A stretch of DNA of 64,000 nucleotides, taken from positions 5,146,001 through 5,210,000 of the forward strand of contig NC_016604.1 of the NCBI RefSeq assembly GCF_000230895.2. The letters run 5' to 3'. The DNA comes from Mycolicibacterium rhodesiae NBB3. GTDB lineage: Bacteria > Actinomycetota > Actinomycetes > Mycobacteriales > Mycobacteriaceae. The position numbers and the translations under genes were made by a program. Positions 8,095 to 17,450 of this stretch are shown here, piece by piece. The notes beneath the pieces are model-generated. The model made no database searches and was not told the origin of the DNA. It saw only the letters and a program-made list of their open reading frames with translations. Positions within the stretch are counted from its first letter, which is position 1. Every line of letters starts with the position of its first letter.

Positions 8095-8475
8095 CTACGC
8101 CGGCTTGAGTTCGATGGTCACGTTGTTCGTCATGCCCCCGCGCAGCTTCGAGAACAGATTGAAGGTCTTACCCAGCAGCCCGTACCGCTGTCCGATCAGG
8201 TCGTAGGTGGCGGCGTTGGCCGACTTGTCGAGGATCGTGGCGACCGCCTCCACGGCCTCACCCTTCGGATTGCCGCTGCGGTCACATTCCGCGAGCGTCA
8301 CCCTCGGCGTGTTCCGGATCCGCTTGACCTTCCACGACTTCTCCTGCGTGATGACGAGGAGGCGATCGCCGTCCGGGGGTGCCCAGACGGCGGTGGGCTT
8401 GGGTCGGCCGTCCTTGGTGAACGTGGTCAACAGGACGTACTCCGACTTCGCGATGTCGGCAAAGGTGGCGGCCAT
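8095..8475 (-). CDS. F420-dependent/PPOX-class split-barrel oxidoreductase, paralogue
   Basis: This 126-residue paralogue of the downstream gene has YVLLTTFTKDGRPKPTAVW, IRNTPRVTLAECDRSG and ATILDKSANAATYDLIGQRYG. It lacks the Trp-rich C-terminus of its neighbour. The ATG at 8475 has TACGTT 6 nt upstream on the minus strand, so it probably has its own leaderless promoter although cobN ends upstream at 8493. The two copies look like an old tandem duplication whose substrates have diverged. Cofactor choice (F420 or FMN) cannot be settled from the sequence by eye. Confidence 0.87.
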   Translation of the reverse strand: MAATFADIAKSEYVLLTTFTKDGRPKPTAVWAPPDGDRLLVITQEKSWKVKRIRNTPRVTLAECDRSGNPKGEAVEAVATILDKSANAATYDLIGQRYGLLGKTFNLFSKLRGGMTNNVTIELKPA

Positions 8476-8481
8476 TCCCCA

Positions 8482-8487
8482 AACGTA
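8482..8487 (-). promoter_or_regulatory. -10 element TACGTT, leaderless-type
   Basis: TACGTT on the minus strand is 6 nt before ATG 8475. It lies in the 17 nt between that start and the cobN stop. Confidence 0.4.
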
Positions 8488-8492
8488 GTGGG

Positions 8493-11400
8493 TCAGCCCT
8501 CCAGTTCGCCTTCCGTCTCCAGCAGGACCTGCTTCAAGCCGTCGAGCGTCGCCTGGTCGGGCTGCGCCCACATGCCTCTGCCCGCGGCCTCCAGCAGCCG
8601 CTCGGCCATCCCGTGCAGGGCCCACGGGTTCGATTCGGCCATGAACTTGCGGTTCTCGTCGTCGAGGACGTACTCGGCGGACAGCCGCTCATACATCCAG
8701 TCGGCCATTACATGTGCGGTCGCGTCGTAGCCGAACAGGTAGTCGACCGTGGCGGCCATCTCGAAGGCGCCCTTGTAGCCGTGGCGGCGCATCGCGTTGA
8801 TCCACCGCGGGTTGACCACTCGGGCGCGGAACACGCGGGTGGTCTCCTCCGACAGCGTGCGGGTGCGTACGGCATCGGGCCGGGTGTTGTCGCCGATGTA
8901 GGCGGCCGGCGCCTTTCCCGTGAGCGCCCGCACCGTCGCGACCATGCCTCCGTGGTACTGGAAGTAGTCGTCGGAGTCGGCGATGTCGTGCTCGCGTGTG
9001 TCGGTGTTCTTCGCGGCGACTGTGATCCGCCGGTAGTTCTGGTTCATGTCGTCGGCCGCCGGCCTGCCGTCCAAGCCGCGCCCGTAGGCGAAACCGCCCC
9101 AGGCGGTGTAGACCTCTGCGAGGTCGGCATCGTCACGCCAGTTGCGGCTGTCGATCAGTTGCAGCAGACCTGCACCATACGTGCCCGGTTTAGAGCCGAA
9201 TATTCTTGTGGTGGAACGCCTTTGGTTACCATGTTCAGCTAGGTCGGCCTGGGAGTGGGCGCGGACGTAATTGTCCTCGGCCGACTCGTCGAGCCCTGCG
9301 ACGAGTTGCACCGCGTCGTCGAGCATCGTGACGACATGCGGGAAGGCGTCGCGGAAGAACCCGGAGATGCGCACGGTGACGTCGATACGCGGACGGCCGA
9401 GCTCCTCGAGACCTATCGGCTCCAGGTTCACCACCCGTCGCGACGCGTCGTCCCACACCGGCCGTACTCCCAGCAGCGCAAGCACTTCGGCGATGTCGTC
9501 ACCCGAGGTCCGCATGGCCGACGTGCCCCATACCGACAGCCCGACGGACCTCGGCCAGTCACCGTGGTCCTCCCGGTACCGCTCGAGCAGCGAATCCGCC
9601 ATCGCGACGCCGGTTTCCCATGCGAGCCGCGACGGCACCGCCTTCGGGTCGACCGAGTAGAAGTTGCGACCGGTGGGCAGCACGTTGACGAGGCCGCGCA
9701 ACGGGGACCCCGACGGGCCGGCCGGTATGAAACGACCGTCGAGGGCGCGCAGGATCTGGGGGATCTCGTCGGCAGTGCCCGCCAGTCTCGGCACCACCTC
9801 GGTCGCCGCGAATCGCAGGATCGCCGCGACGTCGGCGTTGTCGGTCAGCGAGTCGACGGCGGTGGAATCCCATCCCGAGTCCGCAAGTGCCACAACGAGT
9901 TCACGTGCCTGCGCCTCAGCCGCGTCGACCGCGGCGCGCTCGTCGTGGCCATCCTCGGCGAGACCGAGCGCCTGACGGAGGCCCGGCACGCTCTGCTCGC
10001 CCCCGAAGAGTTGGCGTGCGCGCAGGATGGCGAGCACCAGATCGATTTCCGATTCGCCCGTGGGCTTTTCGCCAAGGATGTGTAGACCGTCGCGAATTTG
10101 GACATCTTTGATCTCGCACAGCCAGCCGTCAACGTGCAGCAGCATGTCGTCGAAGGAGTCCTCGTCGGGCCGATCGGTGAGCCCCAGGTCGTGATCCATC
10201 TTGGCCGCGCGCATCAGCGTCCAGATCTGCTGGCGGATGGCGGGCAGCTTGCCGGGGTCGAGCGCGGCGATGTTGGCGTGCTCGTCGAGCAGCTGTTCCA
10301 GACGCGAGATGTCACCGTAGGATTCGGCCCTCGCCATCGGCGGGATGAGGTGGTCCACGAGGGTGGCGTGTGCCCGGCGTTTGGCCTGGGTGCCCTCGCC
10401 CGGGTCGTTGACCAGGAACGGGTAGATCAGCGGGAGGTCGCCCAACGCCGCGTCGGTGCCGCAGGCGGCTGACATGCCCAGGGTCTTCCCCGGGAGCCAT
10501 TCCAGGTTTCCGTGCTTGCCGAGATGTACGACGGCGTCGGCGCCGAATGCCGCGTCGAGCCAACGGTAGGCGGCCAGATAGTGATGGCTGGGCGGCAGAT
10601 CGGGGTCGTGGTAGATGGCGACCGGGTTCTCCCCGAAACCGCGCGGCGGCTGAACGATCAGCACCACGTTCCCCGCCTGCATCGCGGCGACCACGATCTC
10701 CCCGTCCGGATCACTGCTGCGGTCGACGAACAACTCGCCGGGCGGGGGTCCCCAGTGCTGCACCATCGGGTCGGTCAGCTCCGCGGGCAGCGTGGCGAAC
10801 CACTCGCGGTACTCCTTGGCAGACACGCGAATCGGATTGCCCGCGAGATCGCCATCGGTCAGCCAGTCGGCGTCTTGACCGCCGCGCTCGATCAGGGCGT
10901 GCATCAACGCATCGCCATCGCCGGCGTCGACGCCGGGAATCTCGCCTATCCGGTAGCCGTGGTCGCGCATTGCGCGCAGGAGGGCCACGGCACTGGCCGG
11001 CGTGTCGAGGCCGACGGCGTTGCCGATGCGCGCGTGTTTGGTGGGATACGCCGAGAACACCAGCGCCACCCGCTTCTCCGACGCCGCGATGGAGCGCAGC
11101 CGCGCGTGCCGCACGGCGAGCCCGGCGACCCGCGCACAGCGTTCCGGATCGGCTACGTAGGAGATCAGGCCCTCGTCGTCAATCTCCTTGAACGAGAACG
11201 GGACTGTGATGATGCGACCGTCGAATTCGGGCACAGCGACCTGGGTTGCGACATCCAGCGGCGACAGCCCGTCATCGTTGTCCTGCCATTGCGACCGCGA
11301 ACTGGTGAGACACAGCCCTTGCAGGATCGGAATGTCGAGGGCGGCCAGATGCGCCACGTTCCAGGTGTCGTCGTTGCCGCCCGCCGAGACTGCGGCAGGG

Positions 11401-12077
11401 GTGGACCCGCCCGCGGCGAGCACCGTCGTCACCAACGCATCGGCGGTGCCGAGCAACTCCAGCAGAGCGGAATCGGCTGTGCGCAACGATGCGCAGAACA
11501 CGGGCAGCGGACGGCCGCCTGCCGCCTCGAGCGCGTCGCACAGCGCCTCGACGTATCCGGTGTTCCCGGCGAGATGCTGGGCGCGGTAGTACAGCACCGC
11601 GACGGTCGGACCCCCGTTGTCGGCCGTCGGCCGCTCGAGAACACCCCAGTTGGGTGTGGTGGCCGGCGGTGCGAAGCCGAACCCGGTCATCAGCAGCGTG
11701 TCGCACAGGAACGCGTGCAGCTGTCGAAGGTTCTCGACCCCGCCCTGCGCGAGGTACACGTGCGCCTGCAACGCGACGCCCGTAGGCGTTGTGGAATGTC
11801 CCATCAATTCGGCGTCCGGGGACTGCTCGCCGCTGACCACGACGGTCGGTACGCCGCAGCCTTCGAGAAGGTCGATGCCGTCCTGCCAGGCGCGGTAGCC
11901 ACCGAGAATGCGGACGACGACGACGTCAGCGTCGCGGACGATTTCGGGCAGTTCGTCCTCGACCAGCCGTGACGGGTTGGCCCACCGATATTCCGCGCCG
12001 GTGGCACGCGCCGTGATCAGGTCGGTGTCGGAGGTCGACAACAGCAAGACCGTCGGCGATCGGGTCGGCGGAGTCAC
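8493..12077 (-). CDS. cobN: Cobaltochelatase subunit CobN
   Basis: This 1194-residue large subunit of the aerobic cobaltochelatase inserts Co2+ into hydrogenobyrinate a,c-diamide, with ATP hydrolysis by CobS and CobT, which are not in this window. It shows CobN/magnesium-chelatase-H features throughout: FSAYPTKHARIGNAVGLD, HLGKHGNLEWLPGK, WGTSAMRTSGDDIAEVL and, near the C-terminus, RVVNPRWINAMRRHGYKGA. The length agrees with mycobacterial CobN. It begins with GTG at 12077. It is the minus-strand left arm of the cobalamin region, separated from cobG by about 6.8 kb of unrelated genes. Confidence 0.97.
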   Translation of the reverse strand: MTPPTRSPTVLLLSTSDTDLITARATGAEYRWANPSRLVEDELPEIVRDADVVVVRILGGYRAWQDGIDLLEGCGVPTVVVSGEQSPDAELMGHSTTPTGVALQAHVYLAQGGVENLRQLHAFLCDTLLMTGFGFAPPATTPNWGVLERPTADNGGPTVAVLYYRAQHLAGNTGYVEALCDALEAAGGRPLPVFCASLRTADSALLELLGTADALVTTVLAAGGSTPAAVSAGGNDDTWNVAHLAALDIPILQGLCLTSSRSQWQDNDDGLSPLDVATQVAVPEFDGRIITVPFSFKEIDDEGLISYVADPERCARVAGLAVRHARLRSIAASEKRVALVFSAYPTKHARIGNAVGLDTPASAVALLRAMRDHGYRIGEIPGVDAGDGDALMHALIERGGQDADWLTDGDLAGNPIRVSAKEYREWFATLPAELTDPMVQHWGPPPGELFVDRSSDPDGEIVVAAMQAGNVVLIVQPPRGFGENPVAIYHDPDLPPSHHYLAAYRWLDAAFGADAVVHLGKHGNLEWLPGKTLGMSAACGTDAALGDLPLIYPFLVNDPGEGTQAKRRAHATLVDHLIPPMARAESYGDISRLEQLLDEHANIAALDPGKLPAIRQQIWTLMRAAKMDHDLGLTDRPDEDSFDDMLLHVDGWLCEIKDVQIRDGLHILGEKPTGESEIDLVLAILRARQLFGGEQSVPGLRQALGLAEDGHDERAAVDAAEAQARELVVALADSGWDSTAVDSLTDNADVAAILRFAATEVVPRLAGTADEIPQILRALDGRFIPAGPSGSPLRGLVNVLPTGRNFYSVDPKAVPSRLAWETGVAMADSLLERYREDHGDWPRSVGLSVWGTSAMRTSGDDIAEVLALLGVRPVWDDASRRVVNLEPIGLEELGRPRIDVTVRISGFFRDAFPHVVTMLDDAVQLVAGLDESAEDNYVRAHSQADLAEHGNQRRSTTRIFGSKPGTYGAGLLQLIDSRNWRDDADLAEVYTAWGGFAYGRGLDGRPAADDMNQNYRRITVAAKNTDTREHDIADSDDYFQYHGGMVATVRALTGKAPAAYIGDNTRPDAVRTRTLSEETTRVFRARVVNPRWINAMRRHGYKGAFEMAATVDYLFGYDATAHVMADWMYERLSAEYVLDDENRKFMAESNPWALHGMAERLLEAAGRGMWAQPDQATLDGLKQVLLETEGELEG

Positions 12078-12126
12078 CCGTCATTACTACCCCACACCAT
12101 CGGGTGCGTGGGTTGCCGCTGGCTGG

Positions 12127-12228
12127 TTAGTGCCGGTTCCACCGGTGGTAGGTGCTCTCCGGATATCCAAGGCCGAGCGCGCCGGCGACCAGGGCTACGA
12201 CGCCTGCGAAAACGATGATTTCGAACAT
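12127..12228 (-). CDS. 33-residue small membrane protein
   Basis: An ATG at 12228 is preceded by the strong ribosome-binding site AGGAAGGAACAACG. It opens a 33-codon frame: MFEIIVFAGVVALVAGALG, then LGYPESTYHRWNRH. Residues 3-22 form one transmembrane helix followed by a short polar, His/Arg-containing tail. The frame stops at TAA 49 nt before cobN. The Shine-Dalgarno match, the coherent TM segment and the lack of any other gene make translation likely. Function is unknown. It could be a small accessory subunit of a membrane complex. Confidence 0.65.
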   Translation of the reverse strand: MFEIIVFAGVVALVAGALGLGYPESTYHRWNRH

Positions 12229-12357
12229 CGTTGTTCCTTCCTGAAACTGCTTACTACACACGCGTGCAGTTACGGGGAACGTACTGCTCAGCACAGCGAA
12301 AAGCAGCAACATGTGTGGCACGGATCACTAGAACCAATAGTGTGTCAGCCGTCACAT

Positions 12358-13815
12358 TCAGGCGGTCCGGACCTCGAAATGCGAGACATCGGGCGTAGCC
12401 AGGAGCTCACGGTGGCGGACCGGCCGCCAGGGGAAGAGCTCCGGCAAGCCGTCCTTCCCCAGGTACCAGCTCTTGCAGCCGGTGACCCAGATCGTCTGTG
12501 GCATCGCCGATTTCATCTGCTCGTTGTAATCCTTTGTGGCCGCGTCGGTGGGTGACGCGGCGATGATCTCGCCATTGCGGATCTTGTTGATCCACCACAT
12601 CGCATAGTCGGCCTGGTTCTCGGCGATCAGCACCAGCGACTGGTTGCCGATCGGCGAGTGCGGGCCCATCAGCATGAACAGGTTCGGAAAACTTGGGACG
12701 GCGACCGAACGGTAGGCATGCGGGCCGGCTTCCCAGACTTCGTCGAGCGTGACGCCGCTGTCGTTGACGATGCTCATCGGGCGCACGTAGGCGCGGGCGT
12801 CGAAGCCGGTGGCCAATACCAGCACATCGAGTTCGTGGAGCACGCCGTCCGCCGTGACGACACCCCGCGGTTCGACGTGATCGATCGCCTCGGTGACCAG
12901 ATGCACGCCCGGCTGCTGGATGGAACGGTAGTAGTGGCCGGCGAGGATGAGTCGCTTACACATCGCGTGATAGTCGGGAGTGAGCTTGCGGCGCAGCTCC
13001 GGATCGCGCACCGACATTCGCAGATTGAGCCGGCACGACAGCGCCATCAACCGACGGTTCAGCCCCGCCTCGACCGCGGCGCGACCCAAGGTGTTCTCGA
13101 TGTAGGTCTGCCAGAAGCGGTATCCCAGTTTGTTCAGGGCGGGCCAACGGGCGAGGGCTGCCCTTGTTATCGCCCGGTAGCGAAGGTTGGGTGTCGGGTA
13201 CACCCACTGGGGTGAACGTTGGAAGATCGTCAATCCGCGGACCTTGCCGCCGAGTTCAGCGGTGATCTGCACGCCGGTCGAGCCGGTGCCGATCAATCCG
13301 ATCCGCTTGTCGGGCAGCGTAATCGAATGGTCCCATCGCGACGAGTGGAATTGCGGTCCGGCGAACGTGTCGAGCCCCTCGATCTGTGGGTAGCGAGGCA
13401 CGCGCAGGACTCCGGTCGCGGTGATCAGCACGTCGAAGGCTTCCTCGCCGTCCGGCGTGCTGACCCACCACCGCTTGTCCTCGAATCGTGCCGCGGTGAC
13501 TTCGCTGCCGAACCTGATGTGCGGTGTGACGCCCCGCTCGTCGGCGACCTGCCGGAAGTAGCGATGAATCTCCGGACCCGGCGACATGAAACGCGACCAG
13601 TCGGGATTGGGCCGGAAGGAATACGAGTAGAAGCGAGAGGGAACATCGCAACTCAACCCGGGATAGGTGTTGTCGCGCCAGGTGCCGCCGACGTCGTCGG
13701 CGGACTCGTAGATGACGAAGTCGTCGATGCCCCCGTCCAGCAGTTTGATCGCCATGCAGATGCCGGACATGCCCGCACCGATGATCGCCACCCGCAGGGC
13801 TCGCTGTCTCGACAT
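12358..13815 (-). CDS. Flavin-containing Baeyer-Villiger-type monooxygenase
   Basis: This 485-residue class B flavin monooxygenase has an FAD Rossmann motif GAGMSG at 13-18, an NADPH Rossmann motif GTGSTG at 176-181, and between them FAGPQFHSSRWD (151-162). That last segment fits the Baeyer-Villiger fingerprint FxGxxxHxxxW(P/D). Family members convert ketones to esters or lactones with NADPH and O2. The substrate is unknown. GGGAGGGTCTGACC before ATG 13815 supports that start over an ATG seven codons upstream. It lies between the small membrane protein and the osmoprotectant transporter genes, inside the cobalamin region, with no evident pathway link. Confidence 0.92.
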   Translation of the reverse strand: MSRQRALRVAIIGAGMSGICMAIKLLDGGIDDFVIYESADDVGGTWRDNTYPGLSCDVPSRFYSYSFRPNPDWSRFMSPGPEIHRYFRQVADERGVTPHIRFGSEVTAARFEDKRWWVSTPDGEEAFDVLITATGVLRVPRYPQIEGLDTFAGPQFHSSRWDHSITLPDKRIGLIGTGSTGVQITAELGGKVRGLTIFQRSPQWVYPTPNLRYRAITRAALARWPALNKLGYRFWQTYIENTLGRAAVEAGLNRRLMALSCRLNLRMSVRDPELRRKLTPDYHAMCKRLILAGHYYRSIQQPGVHLVTEAIDHVEPRGVVTADGVLHELDVLVLATGFDARAYVRPMSIVNDSGVTLDEVWEAGPHAYRSVAVPSFPNLFMLMGPHSPIGNQSLVLIAENQADYAMWWINKIRNGEIIAASPTDAATKDYNEQMKSAMPQTIWVTGCKSWYLGKDGLPELFPWRPVRHRELLATPDVSHFEVRTA

Positions 13816-13880
13816 GGTCAGACCCTCCCGATGCACGGGACGGTACGCCGGACAGTCGCAGAATTTTACCTATTCGCCGG

Positions 13881-14855
13881 TTATTCGGCGGTGACGAAGC
13901 CCTCGGCGACCATCCAGTCGCGGGCGACAACTGCGGGGTCGCGGCCCTCGACGTCGACCTGCTTGTTCATCTCGATGATCGCGTCGTTGGTCAGCGCGGC
14001 GGTCACCGGTGCCGTCACCTCAGCGATCTCGGGATGGGCGTCGAAAAATTGACGCTTCATCGTCACCGACGGGTTGTAGTGCGCGAAGAACTGCTTGTCG
14101 TCTTCGAGCACCACGAGATCGAGGGCAGCGATGCGACCGTCGGTGGTGAACACCTCCCCGAAGTCGCACTGGTTTCCGTCCGCGGTCGCCTGGTAGATGA
14201 TGCCGACCTGGAGTATCGGAGTCTGTGCCCGCGCCGGATCGAAGCCGTAGGCGGCGGCCATCCCCGGATAGCCGTCCTGGCGAGCGCGAAATTCGGTGTC
14301 CACACAGGTTTTCGCGGCTGCGGGGTTGGTCCTGACGAGATCGGCGTACTGCGACAGCGTGCGCACACCCGTGCGCTCGACCACCTTTTTGCTGGCCGCC
14401 AGCGCGTACGTGTCGTCCATCGGCCCAGGCGGCAACCACACCACGCCGTTGCGTTGCAGATCCTCGTCTCGGACGGCCTCGTACTGTTCGCGGCTGTCGG
14501 GTATCGGCTTCTCGTGGCCGAGGTAGTTGATCCAGGCGTTGCCGGTGAACTCGTAGGCCACGTCTACCTGTCCGCGCAATTGAGCCTCTCGCGTGCTGCG
14601 CGAACCGACGATGCCGGTCAGATCCCGGACATCGGCCCCGGCGGCGGCCAAGGTGTATTCGAGGATGTACCCCATGATCACCTGCTCCGTGTACTCCTTG
14701 GAGCCCACGGTGATCTTCACGCCCTCCAGCGCCGCATCGGGTCTGATGGAGCCGGGCCCGACCATGAACGGCACCGTGCCACCCGAACCGAGACCGCAGG
14801 CAGTCATCGTCAGCGCGCACATCGTTGCGACGAGCACGGCCAGCGCGCGCCGCAT
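13881..14855 (-). CDS. Osmoprotectant (glycine betaine/choline) ABC transporter substrate-binding lipoprotein
   Basis: This 324-residue lipoprotein has signal peptide MRRALAVLVATMCALTMTAC with the lipidated Cys at residue 20. The mature part is an OpuAC/ProX/OsmF-type quaternary-amine binding protein (VKITVGSKEYTEQVIMGYI, DLTGIVGSRSTREAQLRG, DVAYEFTGNAWINYLG). It captures betaine-like solutes and delivers them to the two permeases. The ATG overlaps the upstream permease stop by one base (TGATG). It is the last gene of a tightly overlapping four-gene transporter operon. Aromatic cage residues would be needed to predict the exact ligand. Confidence 0.92.
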   Translation of the reverse strand: MRRALAVLVATMCALTMTACGLGSGGTVPFMVGPGSIRPDAALEGVKITVGSKEYTEQVIMGYILEYTLAAAGADVRDLTGIVGSRSTREAQLRGQVDVAYEFTGNAWINYLGHEKPIPDSREQYEAVRDEDLQRNGVVWLPPGPMDDTYALAASKKVVERTGVRTLSQYADLVRTNPAAAKTCVDTEFRARQDGYPGMAAAYGFDPARAQTPILQVGIIYQATADGNQCDFGEVFTTDGRIAALDLVVLEDDKQFFAHYNPSVTMKRQFFDAHPEIAEVTAPVTAALTNDAIIEMNKQVDVEGRDPAVVARDWMVAEGFVTAE

Positions 14856-15622
14856 CACCGAAGTCCCCTGGGATTCAGGAAGTGTTCTGCGAGGCCGCCG
14901 AACCAGTCGACCAGCAGCGCCAGGCACACGGCGAGCACGCTGCCCAGGATCAGCGTCACGTTGTCCTGCAACTTGTAACCGGTGTCGATGAGGATGCCGA
15001 GCCCGCCGGCATTCACCAGGAACGACAGCGTCGCAGTCCCGACCGCGATCACCAGCGATGTCCGCAGCCCGGCCAGGATGTACGGAATCGCCAGCGGCAG
15101 TTCGACTCTCAACAGCAAAGCGCTGCGGGCCATGCCCTGACCCCGCCCGGCGTCCATCAGTGACCTGTCCACCTGATCGAGGCCCAGGATTGTGCTGGCT
15201 AGTACGGGCAGCAGCGAGTACAGCGCGATCGGCAGGACTCCGATCCAGAAGCCCGTCTTCGCCGTCCACAGGAACAGCAGTACCAGCAGACCGATCGCCG
15301 GTGCCGCCTGGCCGATGTTGGCGACACCGACGATGAACGGCCGCAACACTTTCGCGCCTGGGCGGGTCACCAAAATCCCGAGCGGGATGCCGACCGCCAG
15401 CACGATCGCCGTCACCGCAAAGGTGATCAGCAGGTGCTGCCAGATCAACGTCGCGACGTTTCCGGCGTTGATGTTCTCCTGCTGGGTCGCCGTCAGGTCA
15501 CGGTCGAACGCCCAGTAAACGACCACGGCGCCGACGACGAGCACCAGTGCGGGCTGAATCAACAGCCGAAGGCGCTCGGCGCCAGTCACCTTCGGTGCGG
15601 CGCTGTCGACCGCGGCGGTCAC
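14855..15622 (-). CDS. Osmoprotectant ABC transporter permease (second)
   Basis: This 255-residue ProW/OpuCB-type permease has about five to six transmembrane helices. The EAA-like loop interacts with the ATPase (DQVDRSLMDAGRGQGMARSA). The N-terminus has one extra hydrophobic segment (LVLVVGAVVVYWAF). It starts with GTG overlapping the ATPase stop (GTGA) and ends overlapping the binding-protein start. It pairs with the permease at 16797-17444 to form a heterodimeric channel. Confidence 0.92.
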   Translation of the reverse strand: MTAAVDSAAPKVTGAERLRLLIQPALVLVVGAVVVYWAFDRDLTATQQENINAGNVATLIWQHLLITFAVTAIVLAVGIPLGILVTRPGAKVLRPFIVGVANIGQAAPAIGLLVLLFLWTAKTGFWIGVLPIALYSLLPVLASTILGLDQVDRSLMDAGRGQGMARSALLLRVELPLAIPYILAGLRTSLVIAVGTATLSFLVNAGGLGILIDTGYKLQDNVTLILGSVLAVCLALLVDWFGGLAEHFLNPRGLR

Positions 15623-16800
15623 GACTCGTCACCGTCCGGTGACTCGGCCTCGGTGCGAAGGCGGGTGATGGTGTCGATCAGGGTGTCCAGCGTGACGACG
15701 CCGGCGTACTTGCTGCCCGGGCCGGACACGACGGCCGAGGCGTGTTGCTCGGCGAGGATCGCCTCCAACGCGTCTTCGAGAGTCGACTGCGTGCTGAGCA
15801 CGTCGAGCGGTTCGAAGGCATCGGCCAGGGTCTGGGCGTGCCGCAGGTTGCGCTCGCGCACCCAGTTCACCGGGCGGTCCCGCTCGTCGACGACGACCAC
15901 CCAGTCGTAATCGCTGTTGGCCAACACATTTCGCACGCTTTCGAGCGAGTCGTTGCGGTGGACGGATGGGTGGGCTCGCAGTTCGACGTCCTTGACCCGC
16001 ACCAGGCTGAGCTGGCGCAGCGACGCCCCGGATCCGACGAACCCGGCGACGGTGTCATCGGCCGGGCTGGCCAGGATCGCCTGCGGCGTGTCGTACTGCA
16101 GCACCTTCGACCGTTGGCCGAGCACGGCGATCCGGTCCCCCAGTTTCACAGCCTCGCCGAAGTCGTGCGTGACGAAGACGATGGTCTTGCGCAGTTCGGA
16201 TTGCAGCCGCAGCAGTTCGTCCTGCAACGTGCTCCTGGTGATCGGGTCGACGGCGCCGAACGGCTCGTCCATCAACAGCACCGGCGGGTCCGCGGCCAGC
16301 GCCCGTGCCACGCCGACCCGCTGTTGCTGTCCGCCGGACAGTTGGCGCGGATACCGCTCGGCGTACTGGCCGGGTTCGAGCCCGACGAGGTCGAGCAGTT
16401 CGTCGACGCGGTCGGCGATCTTCTTGCGGTCCCACCGCAGCAGGCCGGGCACCAGGCCGACGTTCTGCCGAATCGTCATATGCGGGAACAGGCCGGCCTG
16501 CTGGATCGCATACCCGATCGACCGCCTCAATTCGGTCGGCTTGATGGACAGCGCGTCCTTGTCCCCGATCAGGATGCGCCCCGAGGTCGGCTCGCTGAGC
16601 CGGTTGATCATCCGCATCATGGTGGTCTTGCCGCACCCCGAGGGGCCGACGAAGATGACGATCTCGCCCGCGGGAATGTCCAGCGAGGTGTCGTCGACCG
16701 CGGGCTCTTTGGAGCCCGGGTAGACCTTCGAGACGTGGTCCAGGACGATCTGCGCCCCGCTCGAAGGTTGCGAGGTCGCTGACTCGGATAGTGATGTCAC
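15619..16800 (-). CDS. Osmoprotectant ABC transporter ATP-binding protein with CBS domains
   Basis: This 393-residue ATPase of the ProV/OpuCA type has Walker A GPSGCGKTT (52-60), signature LSGGQQQR (154-161), Walker B VLLMDEP (174-180) and switch His in FVTHDF. After about residue 255 come two CBS-type repeats (SLESVRNVLANSDYDWVVVVD and STLEDALEAILAEQHASAV). In OpuA-type systems CBS modules sense ionic strength or nucleotides and gate transport. Start GTG 16800 overlaps the preceding permease stop as GTGA, and the stop overlaps the next permease. The overlaps imply coordinated translation of the complex. Confidence 0.94.
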   Translation of the reverse strand: MTSLSESATSQPSSGAQIVLDHVSKVYPGSKEPAVDDTSLDIPAGEIVIFVGPSGCGKTTMMRMINRLSEPTSGRILIGDKDALSIKPTELRRSIGYAIQQAGLFPHMTIRQNVGLVPGLLRWDRKKIADRVDELLDLVGLEPGQYAERYPRQLSGGQQQRVGVARALAADPPVLLMDEPFGAVDPITRSTLQDELLRLQSELRKTIVFVTHDFGEAVKLGDRIAVLGQRSKVLQYDTPQAILASPADDTVAGFVGSGASLRQLSLVRVKDVELRAHPSVHRNDSLESVRNVLANSDYDWVVVVDERDRPVNWVRERNLRHAQTLADAFEPLDVLSTQSTLEDALEAILAEQHASAVVSGPGSKYAGVVTLDTLIDTITRLRTEAESPDGDES

Positions 16801-17444
16801 CGAATACCTTTCGATGTGGTCAAACGCCCGACGAGCACTAAAATCCCGTCGAGCAGTAGCGCCAGGATGACGATGAGCAGGGTTCCGGTGAGCGCCATGG
16901 GGAGAGCGGTCGGGCTGCCGACTCTGGCCAGCCCCGCGAAGATGAGGTTGCCGAGGCCGGGCCCCTTGACGTACGCGGCGATGGCAAGAACACCCATCGA
17001 CATCTGGGTGCTGATCCGCATCGCCGACAGGATCGACGGCCACACCAGCCGCAACTCGACGCGACCGAGCGTGGCGAGTCGGCCCATTCCGAGACCCCGT
17101 GCGGCGTCGGTCAAGGCCGGGTCGATGGCGCCAAGGCCCACGATCGTGTTTCGGATGATCGGCAGCAGCGAGTAGAGCACCAATGCGGCGACGCTGGGGA
17201 CCACGCCGAGCCCGAACAACGGGATGAGCAAACCCAACAGGGCGAACGCCGGGACAGTGAGGATCACGCTCGACGTCGCCGTCGCGAGATTGGAGGCCAG
17301 CGAATTGCGGTAGGTGAGCACCCCGACGGCCACCCCGATGATCGTGGCGATGAGCACGCTCTGCACCACCGCGCTGACGTGCTGGTAGGAGTCGAATAAC
17401 AGCTGCGAATGGTGGGCAGCCATGTACTCCCACAGAGCTTGCAC
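16797..17444 (-). CDS. Osmoprotectant ABC transporter permease (first)
   Basis: This permease of about 215 residues is of the ProW/OpuCB type with roughly five TM helices and an ATPase-contact loop (IDPALTDAARGLGMGRLATLG). I chose GTG 17444 (MQALWEYMAAHH), because TACGGT lies exactly 6 nt upstream, the spacing seen at other leaderless genes here. A longer frame reaches 17477. It is the first gene of the operon and diverges from the TauD-type gene. Confidence 0.88.
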   Translation of the reverse strand: MQALWEYMAAHHSQLLFDSYQHVSAVVQSVLIATIIGVAVGVLTYRNSLASNLATATSSVILTVPAFALLGLLIPLFGLGVVPSVAALVLYSLLPIIRNTIVGLGAIDPALTDAARGLGMGRLATLGRVELRLVWPSILSAMRISTQMSMGVLAIAAYVKGPGLGNLIFAGLARVGSPTALPMALTGTLLIVILALLLDGILVLVGRLTTSKGIR

Positions 17445-17450
17445 AGCCCG

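Noticed and set aside
10512..11972. 486-codon plus-strand frame within cobN
   Set aside because: Antisense shadow of a full-length CobN.
12078..12126. Cobalamin riboswitch or other leader RNA before cobN
   Set aside because: Only 49 bp separate cobN from the small membrane-protein gene, too short for a riboswitch.
13881..15269. Extended start of the osmoprotectant-binding protein
   Set aside because: The extension lies over the second permease gene; the lipoprotein signal peptide begins at ATG 14855.
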